NCBI GenBank assembly: GCA_008711295.1
Contig: VUYV01000324.1
Span: 28,721 to 92,720 of the forward strand
Source of the DNA: Anarhynchus alexandrinus
Taxonomy: Eukaryota > Chordata > Aves > Charadriiformes > Charadriidae
Direction of reading: 5' to 3'
Length of the DNA: 64,000 nucleotides
Shown: one piece after another, positions 63,463 to 64,000 of the stretch
How positions within the stretch are numbered: position 1 is the stretch's first letter
Layout: each line of letters opens with the position of its first letter
Made by a program: the position numbers and the translations under genes
Notes under the pieces: generated by a model
Databases searched by the model: none
The model's input: the letters and a program-made list of their open reading frames with translations, nothing else
Told to the model about the DNA's origin: nothing

Positions 63463-64000
63463 TCTCCAAATGGTGTGCCAGCTCCTAGGCTGCCTTGTCT
63501 TCAGCAGGGACCCTGGGAGCCTTAGCTTCTCAGGGTTTCATGTTGCTGGTTCTGTAGGCAGTGAGGGTGCTACAGGATGGCTTCTGTGAGAAGCTGCTAG
63601 AAGGTTCCCCTATGTCCAATAAAGCCAATGCCAGCTGGCTTCATGGTGGTCCCACTGCTGGCCAAGGCTGAGCCCATCAGCAGCAGTGGTGGTGCCTCTG
63701 GCATAACATATTTAAGAAGGGGAAAAAGTTGTTGCGCAACGGCAACTGAAGCTGAAAAGAGGAGTAAGAATATGTGAGGTAAACAACTCTGCAGACACCA
63801 AGGTCAGTGAAGAAGGAGGGGAGGAGGTGCTCCAGGCACTGGAGCAGAGGTTCTGCTTCAGCCTGTGGTAAAGATCATGGTGAGGCAGGCTGTCCCCCTG
63901 CAGCCCATGGAGATAAACGGTGGAGCAGATATTCACCTGCAGTCATGGAGGACCTCACACCAGGGCAGGTGGATGCGCCTGAAGGAGGCTGTGACCCTGT
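63463..64000 (+). repeat. GC-richer repeat-like segment, family not assigned
   Basis: Composition changes at about 63463 and stays GC-richer to the right edge. From about 63830 it has degenerate short units of the form GGAGCAG, then pyrimidine-rich sequence, then CTGCAGCC or CTGCAGTC, then CATGGAG. This kind of sequence is familiar to me from GC-rich parts of avian retroelements, but I cannot name the family or give the orientation with confidence. An AATAAAG occurs at 63617-63623. The element continues outside the window. Confidence 0.35.

Noticed and set aside
1..64000. tRNA, rRNA, CRISPR array, bacterial operon or phage content
   Set aside because: No spaced direct repeats, no tRNA-like or rRNA stretch recognised, and the sequence has vertebrate character throughout.
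1..64000. A new multi-gene biological system
   Set aside because: Apart from decayed retroelement frames, no coding sequence with recognisable function was found, so there is nothing to assemble into a system.

Overview
The window looks like nuclear DNA of a bird, probably a neoavian. The evidence is the repeat content. There are many 5'-truncated CR1 LINE copies, and most end in the CR1 3' octamer series (ATTCTATG-like). One solo retroviral LTR of avian type, flanked by a 5-bp target duplication, is also present. The background is AT-rich, CpG-poor and full of stop codons in all frames. The only open frames with recognisable protein similarity belong to decayed CR1 ORF1 and ORF2. I found no host protein-coding gene, rRNA, tRNA or CRISPR array. 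The window is best read as intergenic DNA or a long intron.

Layout. 1-161: end of a minus-strand CR1 endonuclease fragment that runs off the left edge. 162-9500: unique-looking AT-rich DNA, with a GC-rich, G-quadruplex-prone island at about 5300-5640. 9501-10220: a minus-strand solo LTR. 10221-14560: a layered CR1 block made of a CR1 5' leader, ORF1 with an esterase remnant, the ORF2 endonuclease, a second CR1 with its 5' part inverted, and a third CR1 3' segment. 19365-21057: a 1.7-kb plus-strand CR1 with reverse transcriptase. 28010-28900: a minus-strand CR1. 30255-31390: an old CR1 split by a younger one. 32232-33643: a plus-strand CR1 almost identical in places to the 19-21 kb copy. 50213-50560: a possible ancient LINE fragment. 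56112-56466: a minus-strand CR1 3' end. 57017-57164: a long (CCCTT)n array. 63463-64000: a GC-richer repeat-like segment that runs off the right edge.

No genes act together here. The story is one of successive retroelement insertions: an LTR beside or inside a CR1, CR1 inside CR1, and CR1 with a twin-priming type inversion. All reverse transcriptase, endonuclease and esterase frames carry stops, frameshifts or active-site changes, so none of the copies looks able to move on its own. The most useful observations are the structured 10-14.5 kb block, the nearly intact CR1 ORF1 esterase frame, the 83-bp identical direct repeats 12.6 kb apart, the strong G-quadruplex motifs near 5.4 kb, and two weak candidate exons. 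I did not find a convincing new biological system. Element boundaries are by eye, and family names rest on remembered consensus patterns, not on a database search.
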